Of a stretch of 64,000 bases of DNA, positions 11,379 to 26,300 are shown piece by piece. The notes under the pieces are model-generated. The model was not told the origin of the DNA, did not search any database, and was given only the letters and a program-made list of their open reading frames with translations. The stretch spans positions 34,432,613-34,496,612 of the forward strand of contig OX439038.1 in the NCBI GenBank assembly GCA_949317995.1, given 5' to 3'. Every line of letters starts with the position of its first letter. Position 1 is the stretch's first letter. This DNA is from Acholoe squamosa. Its lineage: Eukaryota; Annelida; Polychaeta; Phyllodocida; Polynoidae. A program made the translations under genes and the position numbers.

Positions 11379-14300
11379 TTTTCCTGTTTTATGTTATGTC
11401 GCTACATAATTATATACATAATGTACATGGCTATTACATTTTTAGATATATCTAGGATTAACGTTTTAAAGGCTAAATTCACCCCCATTTTTCTTGGAGG
11501 CGTTTCCATGGGGAAACAACAATGCCATTATAGTTTCTTAAATGTCTAGGATTCTTCGAATACTGCACTTAATAACATTTGTTATTTCCTCAAGCATTTT
11601 AAGCACCTCTCATTTGCAGCACAGAAAGCTGCAGATATTCACTAATAGATACATCATCATTATTCTACCTCTAACAACAAAGCATATGGATATCATATAC
11701 TAAAAGCCTTGAACCCTATATGCCCATGGGTGTGGCGTACAATATGTTGTACGCCATGTCCCTTGTACGCCATGCTCGACTAATGTATGTTCCAAGTTTC
11801 TGCCATACATTCCCTGCAATTTTTAACTCTTAAAAGATTATTTCTTGGTCAATTTTATAAATTCAAAACCCAAAATGATTGGGAAACAATAACGAAGACA
11901 ATGCATCTAATAATTCCCACTTCATATCGTCATATCTTGGTGTATATGACGATGGTGGCGATAATCCCACATCCAGGATTATCGCGGTATATCAGGGGCG
12001 TAGGAAAAGGGGGGGGGGCAGGGGGGCCTAATGAGGAGGTTCCCAATATAAGCCTATATAAAAATATAGCAGGCCCCCCAACCGAGACCCCTGGGCCCCC
12101 CAAATAAAAATTTGCTTCCTACGCCCCTGTATATTACCAAACGAACTAGACTAGTTCCTCCATCCACCAGGTAGGACTTGGTATACGCTCCCCAACCCGG
12201 GGCTTGTCATTCCTCCTCCGTGTGTCGTCTCGACAAAAAAAAATTCTTATGTTTGTCTACTTATACTTCAGTAATAACATGCCCTCCAATTTATCTGGCA
12301 AAAGTATCTCTTGTATCATTGTGTTGTGTGCAGGGAATATATATGACTATCAGCTTCCCCGTAGGCAAATACGGCACTAAAACTAACATTTTCTCAGTTC
12401 CACTTTAGAAAAACCATTAGCTGTTGTTGTTATAGGTAGAATAAAACCAAAGCACAACTCGTTAGGAAAACAGACGTTGTATGCCCATGAGTGGGTTGCC
12501 TCTGCTGCTGGTTATTCCTCTGCTACATGATACTCTATGACGGGCTACCACTAATTACAACCAAAACCATTGTATGGGCAAAATCATATATGGTACTGTT
12601 GTACTGTATATATGTACTACAGGGATTTAACTCTGCGTGTTGATAAGCTTGATAATGACAGCCTCATGCTGCACGGACCACCACTGTTTATTTCTGTTAC
12701 CGAAAAACTTCACCTGTGAGGTGATTTTCGTTTCGTCATTTACTTTTCCATGTAGGCATAAGTTTTCTCCTAAATCTCATGGTCGGCTGATAGGCGAGAT
12801 TTTGATGCAATCGATGATAAGGGGAATGGTTATAAGCGCTATTTTTCATATATCCCTATATCTAAGGTTTCACCGGAGTCCTCAACAGACATGTCAAGTA
12901 TCGACGTCTTACACTATGAGTATTCTTAAGATATTACAAACCAGTATGCCATGGTTGTAGCATTAAGGTATCCATGATCCTAACGTTAGTACAGCTAGAT
13001 ATGGATTTAGAGGGACTTTTCCTAGAAGTGCTTACCGTAAACTCCCGCGTATAAGACGCGTCCTCTACGCCAAACAAAATGCTGGGGGGTCTTATAGGAT
13101 GTACTGAAATTGGGGGTGCGTCTTATACGAGGGGTAATTTTACTATAGAAATGTACTGGATTGACAAAAATCACCCTTAAAATGTGCGTCTTATATGCGA
13201 AAATGCATGTGCTAAGTTCGGGGTGCGTCTTCTAGGCGCAGCGCGTCTTCTAGGCTCAGCGCGTCTTCTACGCGGGAGATTACGGTAGTTTCCAATCTTA
13301 AGCATTTTAACACCATCACCGTGTAAGAGCTATTGAAGGTGACCTTGATAATTTTGTCAGACAAAGCATATCTCCCTTTGGACATGTATAACTGTATCTT
13401 TAACGTAACAATGTCAGTGTTAACTGTTACATGTATAACAAATTCAGACTATAATTATAATCAATAATGAAGTCGTGTGTGTCTACGTACACTTATTAAG
13501 TTCAGGGGTAGACACTAACACTAGCCAGGTGGCCAATGGCCAGGATTTTTGGCTGCGGGCCAGTGATTATTTCTAGATTTCTTTGAAATTGGCCATTTGG
13601 CCAGTAAAATATTTGAAAATACATTGCCCTATACCAGACTATTGGCCCGGGTGGCCAAATGCCTAAACTGTTAGCGTCTACCCCTGAGACTTATCATGTG
13701 TGACTTGGAAAAATACTATCATAATACCTCGTATATATAAGGCGCACCTCACTTATACACCATGCCCTGAGTCAAAGAGAAAGTTATGAGGTGCACAGAG
13801 GGCCTGATTTTGATCACTTGGGTACTATTTTCATAGAGCTATGCCCCGTATATAAGGTGCACCCCCATTTTTACTAAGTTCTATAATGTGCAATAAGCCT
13901 CAGATTAGGGCCACCCTTAAGAATATGTCAGTTTCCTGTCCAGAGGGTGGGATTTTTCAGACCCATGAGGGGTCATGAGCATCATAAGTGGGGATGGCAT
14001 GCATTTGCCATCACATTCGAAGATTTAGTGATTGGAAACCTAGATTCTTATGCTGTTGGACAAAAAATGAATTGTTTTTCAGAACTCAGGAAAAAAATTT
14101 CCCATTCTCACAAAAAAAATCCACCAGGCCTCTGGACAGGAAACGAAAATATTTTTAAGGGTGGCCCAGTTTAAAATTTCTTAAATCGCCTTATTTGGTA
14201 ATGTATACGTAGACCATGCAGTACTGACAAAGTTCATGTTCGGGAAATGCTGTTGACACATCCTGTGCGTAGTGCTGTTGGTATATGTAACAAGCAAGTC

Positions 14301-17300
14301 AGTGTAACAGTGAGGTTAGTGATTAGTGTAGCAGAAGGCAGAGAAGCATGGCGCCCATGGTGACCAGCAGTGAAGACTGTAGTACCGGTTGGTGATCACC
14401 AAGCATCTCACCTTGTTCACAGCAGTCTGGGCACGCGTCACACGGCTGGATGTTGGCCAGGGCAGTCGGCAGATAAAACCTCTTCTTTAGTTTCTCTGTA
14501 AGGGGAAAATGGGTGTCAATCACCCGGTAAATGTACAGCATATACTGTCTACATCTTAAATATACACCTGGTTATGCATGCGAAATGTAATATGTTTTTC
14601 TAAACTTCAAGATATCTATTGAGGAACCTCATTTTCAGTTTGTGCTTTTAAACATTATGATTTATCAAACAATGTTCACTGCTACATGGCCACAATTTCT
14701 CGGAATACATTTCTGATCTCCGTGGATGATTCTAGGCCATCCAGATCGACTGAACACATGTTACGCTTAGTTTTTATATGTATCATGTGTCATTCATTAT
14801 CATGGCAAAAAATAGACTTGGAAGCCACAGAATGTGTGCGTCAGACTTTCAGTCTTCTCTTGAGGTGTAAGATCATGAAATTACGATAGGTATCTTCTTC
14901 AGTCCTAATACATACAAAAAAGGTCTTCTCTAGATGCAAAACATGACTTAGCACATGAACCCCCCCCCCCCCCCCCGTGCATATACCGTACCCTCGTGTT
15001 CAAACACCCCGGTGGTCTTTGATTTGACAGCCTCAATACAAGACAGGCTATTATTCAATATCAAGTTTTAGTGCTTAAAGGTCACCATGCAAGAAGAACT
15101 CAATCTCGAGATAAACCAATATTTAAATACTTTTAACTTATTATGGATAAGTAAAGAAAAATGTTGTGAGATATTTGTTTCTTTTCATAAATATTCCCAC
15201 TTTTGTTCTGTGGTCTTACAGATGTAGCTCTTGTCTTACCTCTCAGTGAGTATTTTCACTCACTCCCTCACGGGGGCACCCCAGTCACCCTTAGTGCATG
15301 GTTGTCTTTACTGATAAGGGTACTGATGACGTCATCAGTACCCTTATCTAGGTGACTGGGGTGCCCCCTTGAGGGAGGGAGTGAAAACACTCACTGAGAG
15401 GTAAGACAAGAGCTGCATCTGTAAGACCACAAAACAAAGTGGGACTATTTATGAAAATAAACAAATTTTCTCACAATATTTTTCTTTACTTAGCCATGAT
15501 AAGCTAAAAGTATGTAAATATTGGTTTATCTCGAGATTGAGTTCTTCTTGCATGGTGACCTTTTTAAGAGATAATTCAGCACACCATTACCCCCGACGCT
15601 TATTTGAGACAGGTGCTTATTCAAATCCCGGCGGTTAAACATGATGATATGGTATATTGCGGTAAAACATGACGTACCTGGTTCGTAGTAGGAGTAGAGG
15701 GAGACCTTGGATTCCTGTAGGTTGCTGACGTCATTCACCTTCTCCATGGTAATGTCCATACACAGTTCCTCCTCCGGGATCTCATCCAGGTACATCACCA
15801 GTTTGTCCAGTTCTGTCTCCACGCGCTTAACGCCCTTGTCCTTATACTTGTCACGCAGACCATCAGTGATGACGTCATAACCAGACAGCGGAGCAACTTC
15901 CAGAACAGCCATACCGCTCGACTGGCCTGCCTTACGCCATCTGGATGTTAGAAATTTTAATGTAATACTTGCTTTTACAGGAGGCTATAAGGACTAAAAA
16001 AAAACGGTTTGTTTCCAGTTACCCGACCGACCCTAGTGAATGTGAATTTTTGACATATTTTGCCAATTTTTAGGCATTTTCCCCATGATTTTCAATTTTT
16101 TTCATCAATTTTTCGTGGAGCTTATCTAGGTCCTCATCTATTGGTATACAGTTCATAACAGTCATTCATATCTTTTACATGTGCTTCACATTCCCAGGGA
16201 TGTAAGTCAGGAATAGGCAAAACTCAGGAAGCCATACATTTACTTGATATAAATGCCCTCTATTTTTCACAAATAGCCCTCCTTACCACTCATGTAAGGA
16301 AAATAAATGTCATTCAAAAATTTCAGAAATCAGGAAATCCTGATAAATCCTGAAGATTTACATCCCTGACATTCCTTGTGTTTTTCATAATTCTACTGTA
16401 AAATCATAAAATCCAACATGTCTGCCCATACATTTCTATACAAAATAAAAAAAAACAACAAAAAATCCGACCTACCGACCCTTGATATTTGAGGCATGTA
16501 ACTGAAAACACACCTTTAATTTTTTTTTTTTTGGTCTAAGGAACAATGAAGCTGGTTGTTAGCCAAGACTAACTACCCTGTGTCTATTCTAGGGAGCAGA
16601 ACTCTGGTTGCTAGGAACCTAGCAAAGGGTCAAATTACATGGGGAATGTACTAGAAAAAGTCACCTTTTTGCTGATTTCTTTTCTAATACTGGGGTTAGA
16701 AAATAATGCATCAAGTATGTGATGTAAATTTTGAATATCTTTCAGAATTTGTAATGCATTTTTCCATAGGTGGTCTAGATCTTTTCCGATAAGGATTTTA
16801 ACACCTTTTTCTAGTACATTTCCTATTCAATTTAACCCTTCATGAGGTTTCTTATCAGTAGGGAGATAAGGCTGATAAGGGCTGCACTGGTTGCTATGAC
16901 GTCACTGCTACTCCCAAGAATACTGCCAGGTAGGAGGTCCCGTTTTCCAAAAAAATCTATTACCTTTTCATGAATAAAAAAAGAAATATAAAATGCATAT
17001 ATAACTATATTCCGTCACAATTCCCTCTTCCGTAAGTATAAAATCTTCCTTGCTGTCATGTCATTGTTGTTATTCAACTTATCATTAAACTGCAATCGAA
17101 TTTTAAGATGGTTTCCGTTTTTAACCAAGTAAGATTCCTAGCCTTCTGTACATCTACACACAACGCCCACTGGTTTAAGGGAGTGGGGTGGTGGGGGGGG
17201 GGGAGGAGACTCTCAATACGCGAAGAACTAGAAAATCTAGAGAGGAATCAAAAGGTGTCAAGTGACAGGCTGACTGACTTACTTGGAGCACGCTGTGACA

Positions 17301-20300
17301 ATGACCTGCTTGAACTGATCTACAAGACTGGTGACAGTGACGTCGATGTCGTCATCATCCTCCGCTTCCTTCACGTTGTACTGATACTGTACCTGAACAC
17401 AGGCACAGGGGGACACACTTTAACAAGACAATGATTCAGACATGTGCCATTATTACTTAGATAGCTTACTCAGATTGAGTGATAAGAACTGATAACGTGG
17501 AGACCAGCTTGTCACTGGAAGTGAGTACCCTTGTATGTCTAAAGTTTTAGGTTGCTGATCGACTTTAGCTAATAATTAGATTGTCTACATGTACTATTAT
17601 ATAAACTACCCCTACCTGAACTAGGGCAAATCCACACTGGCGTGTTGTAATCATTACATTTGTAGTGTCCTTAGGAAGCTGTAAGCAAAGACATGTTTTA
17701 TAACAATTGCAATGTCTTGACTTTGCTTTTTTTGAATGAGGTGCGGTGGTCCCACTTTTGTCTTATTGATGTCTTGACTTTGCACATAAATGCTTCCAGG
17801 GAGATTTAAAGAGCAGCCATGTGCCAATTTGAAGAAAAAACAAACAATCTATTTTTATATGAAAACAACATGTAAATATGCGTACCTCAATTGATTGTAG
17901 AATGAGCGAATTGCTTTTCTTCACTGCATCAAAGGACATCTTTTTACCCTCTACATTATTAACTAATGGAGTAACATCGATGGCCAGACTGTCGCTGACG
18001 CAGTTGAGTTGTCCATAGATCCTCTCGGCTAACTCAGAGAGCGCTTGTAATGCGATCACTGTATCCTATAACAACCAAGAAGACACTAAATTCTAATATT
18101 TGTAATATGGATATGGTATTTGTGATAATGTGAATCAATGTGAAATAAGCACACATAATGGCAGCACTAAGATAGTAGGGGGCCAAGAAAATTGGCCCTT
18201 AACACCTTCCATAACAATTTGGACAGGCTATATGGACTAATATCATCATGAAATAGTCTGACCTGATTAGAGCATGAAGGTTAAGTCTAGGCCACAGGCC
18301 TACTTGTTATTGGCTTATAAGTTCAATGAAAAAAAAAAGTTTAAGTTCTATACAGCCCCTAAAGGGTTAATGGTTTGTGTGCACCAACAATGAGGCGTCA
18401 GTAATCCACCTTCCACCTTCAAGCCCCAATGAACAGCTCACTATGCTCTATCTCTTAGGTGCAAAAGCCAGCTGTCCAAGCCATTTTGTCATACCTGGTT
18501 CAGCATATTATTTACTAAATGCATATAAGGTCAAAGAGAGATTATTCAACCATGGCCTAGCTGTGGTGGCAATTGTTCAGAAATACACTATAGACCAGAT
18601 TTCCCTCTATGTTCCTATGTCTGTCAGATACCCTCTTTAACCTAATGTGGTTCTGTGCGGCAGTTTCCATATATATGAATGTGTTATTGACTAAAGTCAA
18701 TAACACAATTACCCAGGGACCATTACTGGTCATGCAACAGTTTCGGTGAAGGAATGGCCGATATTTTTGTCACTCATAGTACTGCCCTCTCAAATGGGAG
18801 AATCAGGCGCTGAATAATAGAAAGTAAGCGGAGTGTCCAGCCTGAAGCGCAGAGCTGGGTGGGCTGTGGCACTCTTAAAGGAACAGATATAGGAGTGTTA
18901 TTTTGTTAAAGAAGTCATCTCCATACTACATAAACTGGTACTTACCTGCGTGGAGGCATAGCCTCCATAGGCATTCTGCTGCTTCACCAACCAGTTCATG
19001 ATCTGCAGGCACTTCTCGATGTCCCGATCATTGAGCAGACCCAGCATGGCATAAGCTGTCATCTCTATATCTGTGGACCGTGCCTGGTGGCTGCGTATCC
19101 AACCACCCCGTGACTTGGGTGGTTGAGGTTTGCGCTCCTCTTCCCAGTGGATCATACCATCTGTAAAACATCTTGTGTTTAGATGAACTGCTTTCAAAAA
19201 ATGTTTTCTCTAAAAAATCATAAAATCTTCGTGGCTTGCGATTTACCAACATTGCCAACACTTAAGCAGTTCCTTTTTTATGTATTCTACTAGTGGCTTC
19301 GCCACTAGATAGTGAGGGCACATTGTACCCCCCCCCCCTTGTTGACTGTAACCCCCCCCCCCCCCATAGACACAGTGCCCCCCCAACTCCATACAGCCAA
19401 GAGAGGTTACGTCTTTCAAGGAGAAGCGCTAATGTGGCGCCAATTTCGCTTGTAAAATATGAGCAGTAAACTTTCGCTTATTCACCGGTACCAGGGACAC
19501 ACTTCCGATCATACCGTTTCTCCCCGAAAGGGTTCACGGCCAAGAGAATGGTCCAGTACTGCCGCCTGGTGTCTTACATTAGAAGCGCTTATCTTAACGG
19601 CGCTTAACTTAGCAACGATACTTATCATAGCAACGTCAAACAAATTTACTCTCCCAGCAGATTCTCTTGGGGGATTGACTTCTGATGAAATCTCTGGAAC
19701 TATTCATCACATCTCAACATGTAACATATCAAATTAAAGGTAATGATGATTACAATTCAGTTCTCTAATCGTCCAGCAGTTTCCCTTATATGTAACTGAG
19801 ATATCGGCACCGATCTCTTTGGATTGAGATCCAAGATAGCGGTCTTTGCAGCTTGACAAACGATTTTTTTAGATAATAAATTGTTTTATACAAGTATCAA
19901 GTAGGCCTAAGGAAAATTCAATATCAAGATATTGGAATGAATCAAGCAGGAGAAATATTCCATAGTTCTGAAAATGTTTTAGTTTAAATGTCTATATAGT
20001 AAGTCGAGTTAGCTGGGGTTTTCCTCACTGGTTCACAGCCTAAAAACTTCTGGTACCCCAAGGGTACTCTAGGCTGAAGCAGACAGAAATATTGGTTTTA
20101 TAACCAGCGATCTACTAACCAATTTTTATATATCTATGGCCTGTATAGCAATTTTGACCGGCCACCACTGCACTATATAATATTTAACATCCTAGTCAAA
20201 CATATGTACCACGAGTCGCTTAATCATGACAGGGCTTTCATGCATGGAAGTGACTGAGCACTAAAAATACCTGAAATGCTCTATTTAAAGGGGCCCTGGC

Positions 20301-23300
20301 ATGGTAATACATGCCCGCATTAAAAAGTCACGTGATCACCCCTTGACCAATCAGGGCATCGCGATTTTTCCGCTGGTTCCCATGATTTTATGATCGCTGT
20401 TTGAATTGGTACCCATGTTGTTAATTTTCCATGCCAGCCCCCCTTTAACCCCCTCAAATATAGGTTTTGCATAGGAATGTATAGGCCTCTGAAAGTTGAA
20501 AATCCCTGAAATCAGGGAAAACCCTGAAGACTTCCATCCCTGAACTTACCTTCTGCCTTCATTTTGGCGAGGAGCAGTTCCTGAAGCCTCATCCTTACAC
20601 TACTGCGTGCCAATGTAAGAGCATAGTAAGTGATGGCCATTGTGTAACTGTTGTCCTTAATTTCCTCAATTTGTGATTCTAGGTACTGTTTAGCAAGACG
20701 CCTGGCGTCCCTGAATTCGTCTGAATCCTTTAAAAGAAAAAAAAGAGATGTCATGTTCATAAAATTCCACATGCGCAGTTTCCCTCGTTCTGCTGAAAAT
20801 TTATCTGATGAACCTTTGCTCTTCAGTTTCACCCCCCCCCCCGTTACGTTTTACAGACAACCAAATATAACACTCACGGCCAAAATCACATACCAGTGTG
20901 CGTAGACCAGTCTGTCTCCATTCAAAGGGATTCGTCTACATAACTCAAATTAGACAAAGTCCTTTGTACAGAGGCAAACTAGCATAGGATGAATGAATGA
21001 CTGATCTCTAAAGTCAGCAACCAAGGGTCTTTCTTTCAGCAGCAATTATCAAACGTTATATAACCCTGTGTAGTCAAACTGAGATATAATGAACTACAAT
21101 GTACATTATGTGAAAAACCATTTTATTGCACACTGAATTTAACATTTGAACTGATGTGTTGTGTGAATATACCATAGTGTTTAATTGTGTCTGGCTGATA
21201 TAAAAAAAGAGCACCATTGTGATATTATTGGCCAATGAACATTTTTGAAAACAGAAACTATACAATTGAAACACATTTTCTTCATACAAAATCAAAAAGA
21301 CTTTACAAATCATAAAAAAAATCAATCAATTAGTGCACCACAGATAGAACACTTACCAAGACATCTTCATTTTGGAGCAAGGCAATTAAAACATAGGCGC
21401 TCATTGCAGTGTCACCGCTTGCTGAGCCTCCCTGAAACAAAGTTAAAATGCATTGCAATTTAGTAACATTCAATTTCTCTCAATTACTACCACATGTTGA
21501 TTAAATGCCATACGTTTTATAAACACATAGATGGTAACCTAGCGGTAATTCATAGCATATCTGGTACATCATGTATATGTATGAAATATTCCTGAAAACA
21601 TTTTACCAACCACCTCAAGCAACTAACGCCTACTTGGGAGCACAGACAGAAGGCATCTAAGGGTGTGGCGCCTTGCTCTGTTGAAACTGTACCTAACATG
21701 GGATGATGTATTTCTAGAAAGCATTGAATCTACTTTCAGGTTGATGCAGAGTCGTAGAAAGCAACTTTTTATTGGGGGAGGGGGGCAGGGGTCTCGAAAG
21801 CAGCACTAGTGAAAACCTCACATCTTTTGCAATTTCTCTGTAGGAAATTGATATTTAACAAAATAAAAAGGACAAAGAACGATTTTACGGCAGTTGGAAA
21901 AGTGAATCTCCGAAGCAAATTTGGCTATCACACTACACCTCAGCATAAAAGAAATAAAACCATAGTGTTGTAGATTTTAATACAATAGAAGAGAATAGTC
22001 CTGTGAGACATGGCGTGGCGACTTGTAATCTTGTGTCTAGTTTCAGTTGGTGAGACTGATAGATAGGGCATACTATTATCTGGGCTTTTGGTAGTATATA
22101 GCACAAATTCAACCCGAACTACCCAAGTACTAGTACTAAGTAGTGTGTCATTACACACACACCCAACTGCCAATGATCTTATAATAGTCTGTACCTCGTC
22201 ATGGGCCAGTGGTCAACAAACCAGCCAGATCACTCCACCTCTCTGTAGAGGGGGAGCACAGTGTAAGTACCTCTGTACATACATGTTTTCAGTGTTCCAC
22301 AAAATTGTTTATATAATGAAAGGAGTAATTATATTAATGTTTTATCACCAATAGCAGCTATATATTCTAAGAAAGCATTATTTCAATGTAAACTAAAAAA
22401 GTTTACACAGAAAAGAATGTAGCAGTTCCACAAGGTGTCCTTACACTTCAACCTCCTCTGATTTACAAAAATGCACATATGACAACACACACTTTAGCAC
22501 TGATTTCTCCATAGAGATCTTTAACAGTGAATACTTTGTTCAAATAGAGAAAATATGATCCAATTGTACCATAACCCACTGAGATGAAACCTGTACTACA
22601 TATATATATATATAGTAGTTTCAGAACGAACAATTCTAAAACAAAGGCTACAGAGATGCATTTCTGAATCTTAAAATGCTCTAATGCTAATCTGCCATAG
22701 GGCTCCAAATGATGAAATGTCTTATCTGCGAATAAAATCAAAAGTATGAGATATATTCTGAAAATTCCTTCACTGATAAGTAAAGTACACACACTGTTGT
22801 TATAACATTAGAATAGTGAGCAGGAATAGTCCATAGCAGAGGAGCCAAAAACAAAAATAGATTGCAAGGCCTCCCTATCCCTTACACCGTGGCGACTGTG
22901 AACCATACACTAGTCTACTCATCTCATGAGTAGTACTCACTAGTCGCCGCGCTAATAAAGTTACAAGATCAGAACCAGGATATTCACAACATTAACTCAT
23001 TAAGCATAGAACACATAAAATGGTGTGCCACTATCTAAGAGGATAGAGAAGCATTCCTGCAGTAAGGCTCATTTCACCAAAATAAGTATTCATATCAATC
23101 AAAAATATATAAAGTCATCCTAAAGACATTTTGATAGGCACAAAAGAGAAGAGGTGTTCCAAAATTATTTCTAATACACCTCAAATGTGATTCACAAAAG
23201 TTATGTTGCAATGGTCTCTTTGTGAAGCCTGCTTCATGAACGTGGATGAAAGCAACAGGGGTTGATTGTTTCCTAAGCACCAGTCCTATTGGGAACTCAG

Positions 23301-26300
23301 ACAGAGCGTGGTGAACATGGTTTTACCATACACAGTGAGGCCATAACCAAGATATTCATTCCTGTTTCTTTTGATGTATCTGCTAAGCAGAAAACATTAT
23401 CCCCACCACTACTCTGCATGTTTTGCCCTGTGTTGTTGAAGTTACCATGAGTTCTTTGTGAATGACTCTCCCTGGCTCACTAAATACACCGCCCTTCATG
23501 TTGGTAATCAGGAAGTTGGCGGCCTGCATCCTCACATCATCCTGCACCTCAACGTAAGACTTAGCCTGGCCAAAGCACCGCAGGACAAAGGCTTTCAACC
23601 TACAGTTACATTTCGGGTCAGAAAGAAAAGTGTGTTATTGTAAGGTTTTGTTTTTCAACTTACCTTAAGACGCGAGTTGAAAACTTTGCCTGGCTCGCGG
23701 AAGGTGCCAGTGTTACGATCAATTTGCTTGATAATAAATTGGCCTGGCTTCCTGATGTTCTCTAAGTCCACGTCGATGTAGGACTTAGCTTGACCATACG
23801 ACTTAAGAACAAATGCTGTCAGCCTGAAAGAGTTTTGGTGATTACACAATGAGAACACTACTGCTGGACGTTTACAATAGGAAGCAACAAGCCATATGTT
23901 TCACCTACACAACTGGTTAAGCTTGCAGATGATATATCAAGATCAACATGTATTCAATCGGGCAAGACCCATTCATCATTTTTCCCTTTCGGAAGGATAA
24001 AAGCAGGAGAAAATTCCTCTTCCACTGGTTCATTATGTTGGAGAAATAAGAACGCTATTTTGATAATGGTTCACAGGATAAAAGCAGGATAGGCGATTTG
24101 ACCAATGTGATTATTCTGCTTCCACTGATTCACTATGTTGGAGAAATAACCATGAATTTTGGTAATGGCTCACCATGTACTGCCTGAATTGTCTCTGCCA
24201 CCAAAGGCACTGAAGGAACCGTCGTTATGCTGGTAGCTCAACTCTCTCTGGTAACCTGTTACACAAGAAACAGGAGGTTTGACTGATAAAAAATAATGTC
24301 TTTACATAATATGTGCACTTTTTTTTTAGATCAGAAGTATTATTGTCCAAGATATTATACCTACCACTATTTCAATACGATGATAACTAACGAGCAGGCA
24401 GCATTGTACATTGCTTAATACTCTAAAACTAAAAGTTCCGTTATTGCGTCTAAAAAAGGCAAGTTTTATATCATGCCTATGTAGCCCACATATACCCCTA
24501 CAAATACATATCAATCTTTTTATAGAACATCTATTCTAACACAGTTTATTTTAGTCGAAACTGTGATAACCCCCTCATTTTCCTCTATTCCTATGCGTCT
24601 ATGTGTCTTAATGGCCGAAGCACACCTGGGGTCTCACCTATATATATAACGTGAAGAGTTGATTACAAAAGAATCTATTGTATAAATTTTAGTGACCCTC
24701 TAGTGAGGACACCGACCTGATTCCATGTATGTTGTGGTTTTTTCTCTGATGTCTTGTGAGAGTTGATCTGTGGCTTCCAGGTATTTGCGAACAAAGATGT
24801 TGGGGGCAAAGTTGATCATGTTCTGTTCTCCACACCCGTAGGGCATTCTGACAAGCCGGCCGAGGTTCGTCACAATATTACCCATTAGGTCACCTGTCAG
24901 AAAGTAACACAACCAATTTATAATACAATGTACTTAAATGATTAATTAAAAACAGTCTATTCACAATTCAAAGTCTGGAGCCATCTCATTTGTGAGATGT
25001 GTATTTGATACGCGACATATCATAGTAAATATATGCGGCAAATATACTCACCAATAGCTGTAACCTTAATGAACTCTGAGTCTTCCACAAAGAAGTCTGT
25101 GTCACGGGGAATTTCTACTGGCACAGTGAAAGAGGTCGTGGAGCTATCAGATGTACTGTTTACCAATATGGACCTTGCCCCAACTTCCTCGACTCCCGGC
25201 GGCTACAGGAATAATAGCAATCACGTATCATCATGAAAAAAAAATCTCAGATAATCAGAAGACCTTCATTTCATATGTAGCTTCTTTCTACAATACAGTT
25301 GTACATCAGCTCCAATTTTCAAATGAGTCATGCTCTCATGTGATCAACAAGGGAAAACAGGGCCCCCACCAAAGCTTTCATTTCAAACTCCCTGTCCATT
25401 TTCCCGGTAAATATTTACTGTATCAAAGTGCATTTTCCCTGGGATCAGAACTGTTATTGAGGCATAGACGACTTTAATGTTGCCCTAAAAATATGATCTT
25501 GAAAAAAAATATCTCTTTAGTATGTTTTATCTTTTGGCAAAATTTTCATATTCCCTATATTTTTCCTATGTTTGTCATTGTAGGACCCTGAAAATGCCTA
25601 CAATTAAGGCAGAAGTGGCAGACTACAATAATGTTGGCATTAAAAATAGCTTTATATCACACTCACCTCAACAAGGACCACTTCCCTTAAACCATCAGAA
25701 GCATATCTGCTCTGGGCGAGAACTGTGAGATTCATTTTACCCAGCCTGACGGGCACGATCCAGACATTCGTGGTCATACCTCCGTTAGCTGGCACCTAAA
25801 ACATATACCTCATATATTTATGGCGTACTTATTCAACAAAAAGACAATATCGTGGATTAAACACAAATATAAAGTTGGAAATATTTGCAAATAACCTTGG
25901 ACTGGTATTGCTTTTTCAGTAAATATATTCAAGGTTCCTGCCATTTCTTCCTCTACAGGACATTATCAGAGTGAATTCATTCTGACAAACAAACATTGAA
26001 CTGCAGCTGGTTTAGACAGGCTGAGAAGATGTGACCGTTACAGAACTCATTATATAGCAGAGAAAACCTATTACAAGTATATTGAGCTCTACAAACACAG
26101 ACATAAGAGGCAATATAAAAATATGTACAGGTACATGCTTTATTTGGTTGATTCAACCTCCACCAATTAGTATAATAGTAATTAAAATGTAGCAGAGTAG
26201 CTGCCTTTTACAGAAGTAGACATACAGCTCTACATATCTTATTTGATAAAACTCATTTTGACCGAAACATGAGTTACAACCATTTTCTTTTACTAAGGTA

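Noticed and set aside
22088-22354. Possible + strand exon
   Set aside because: No supported splice pair or family match; inside a TEP intron on the opposite strand.
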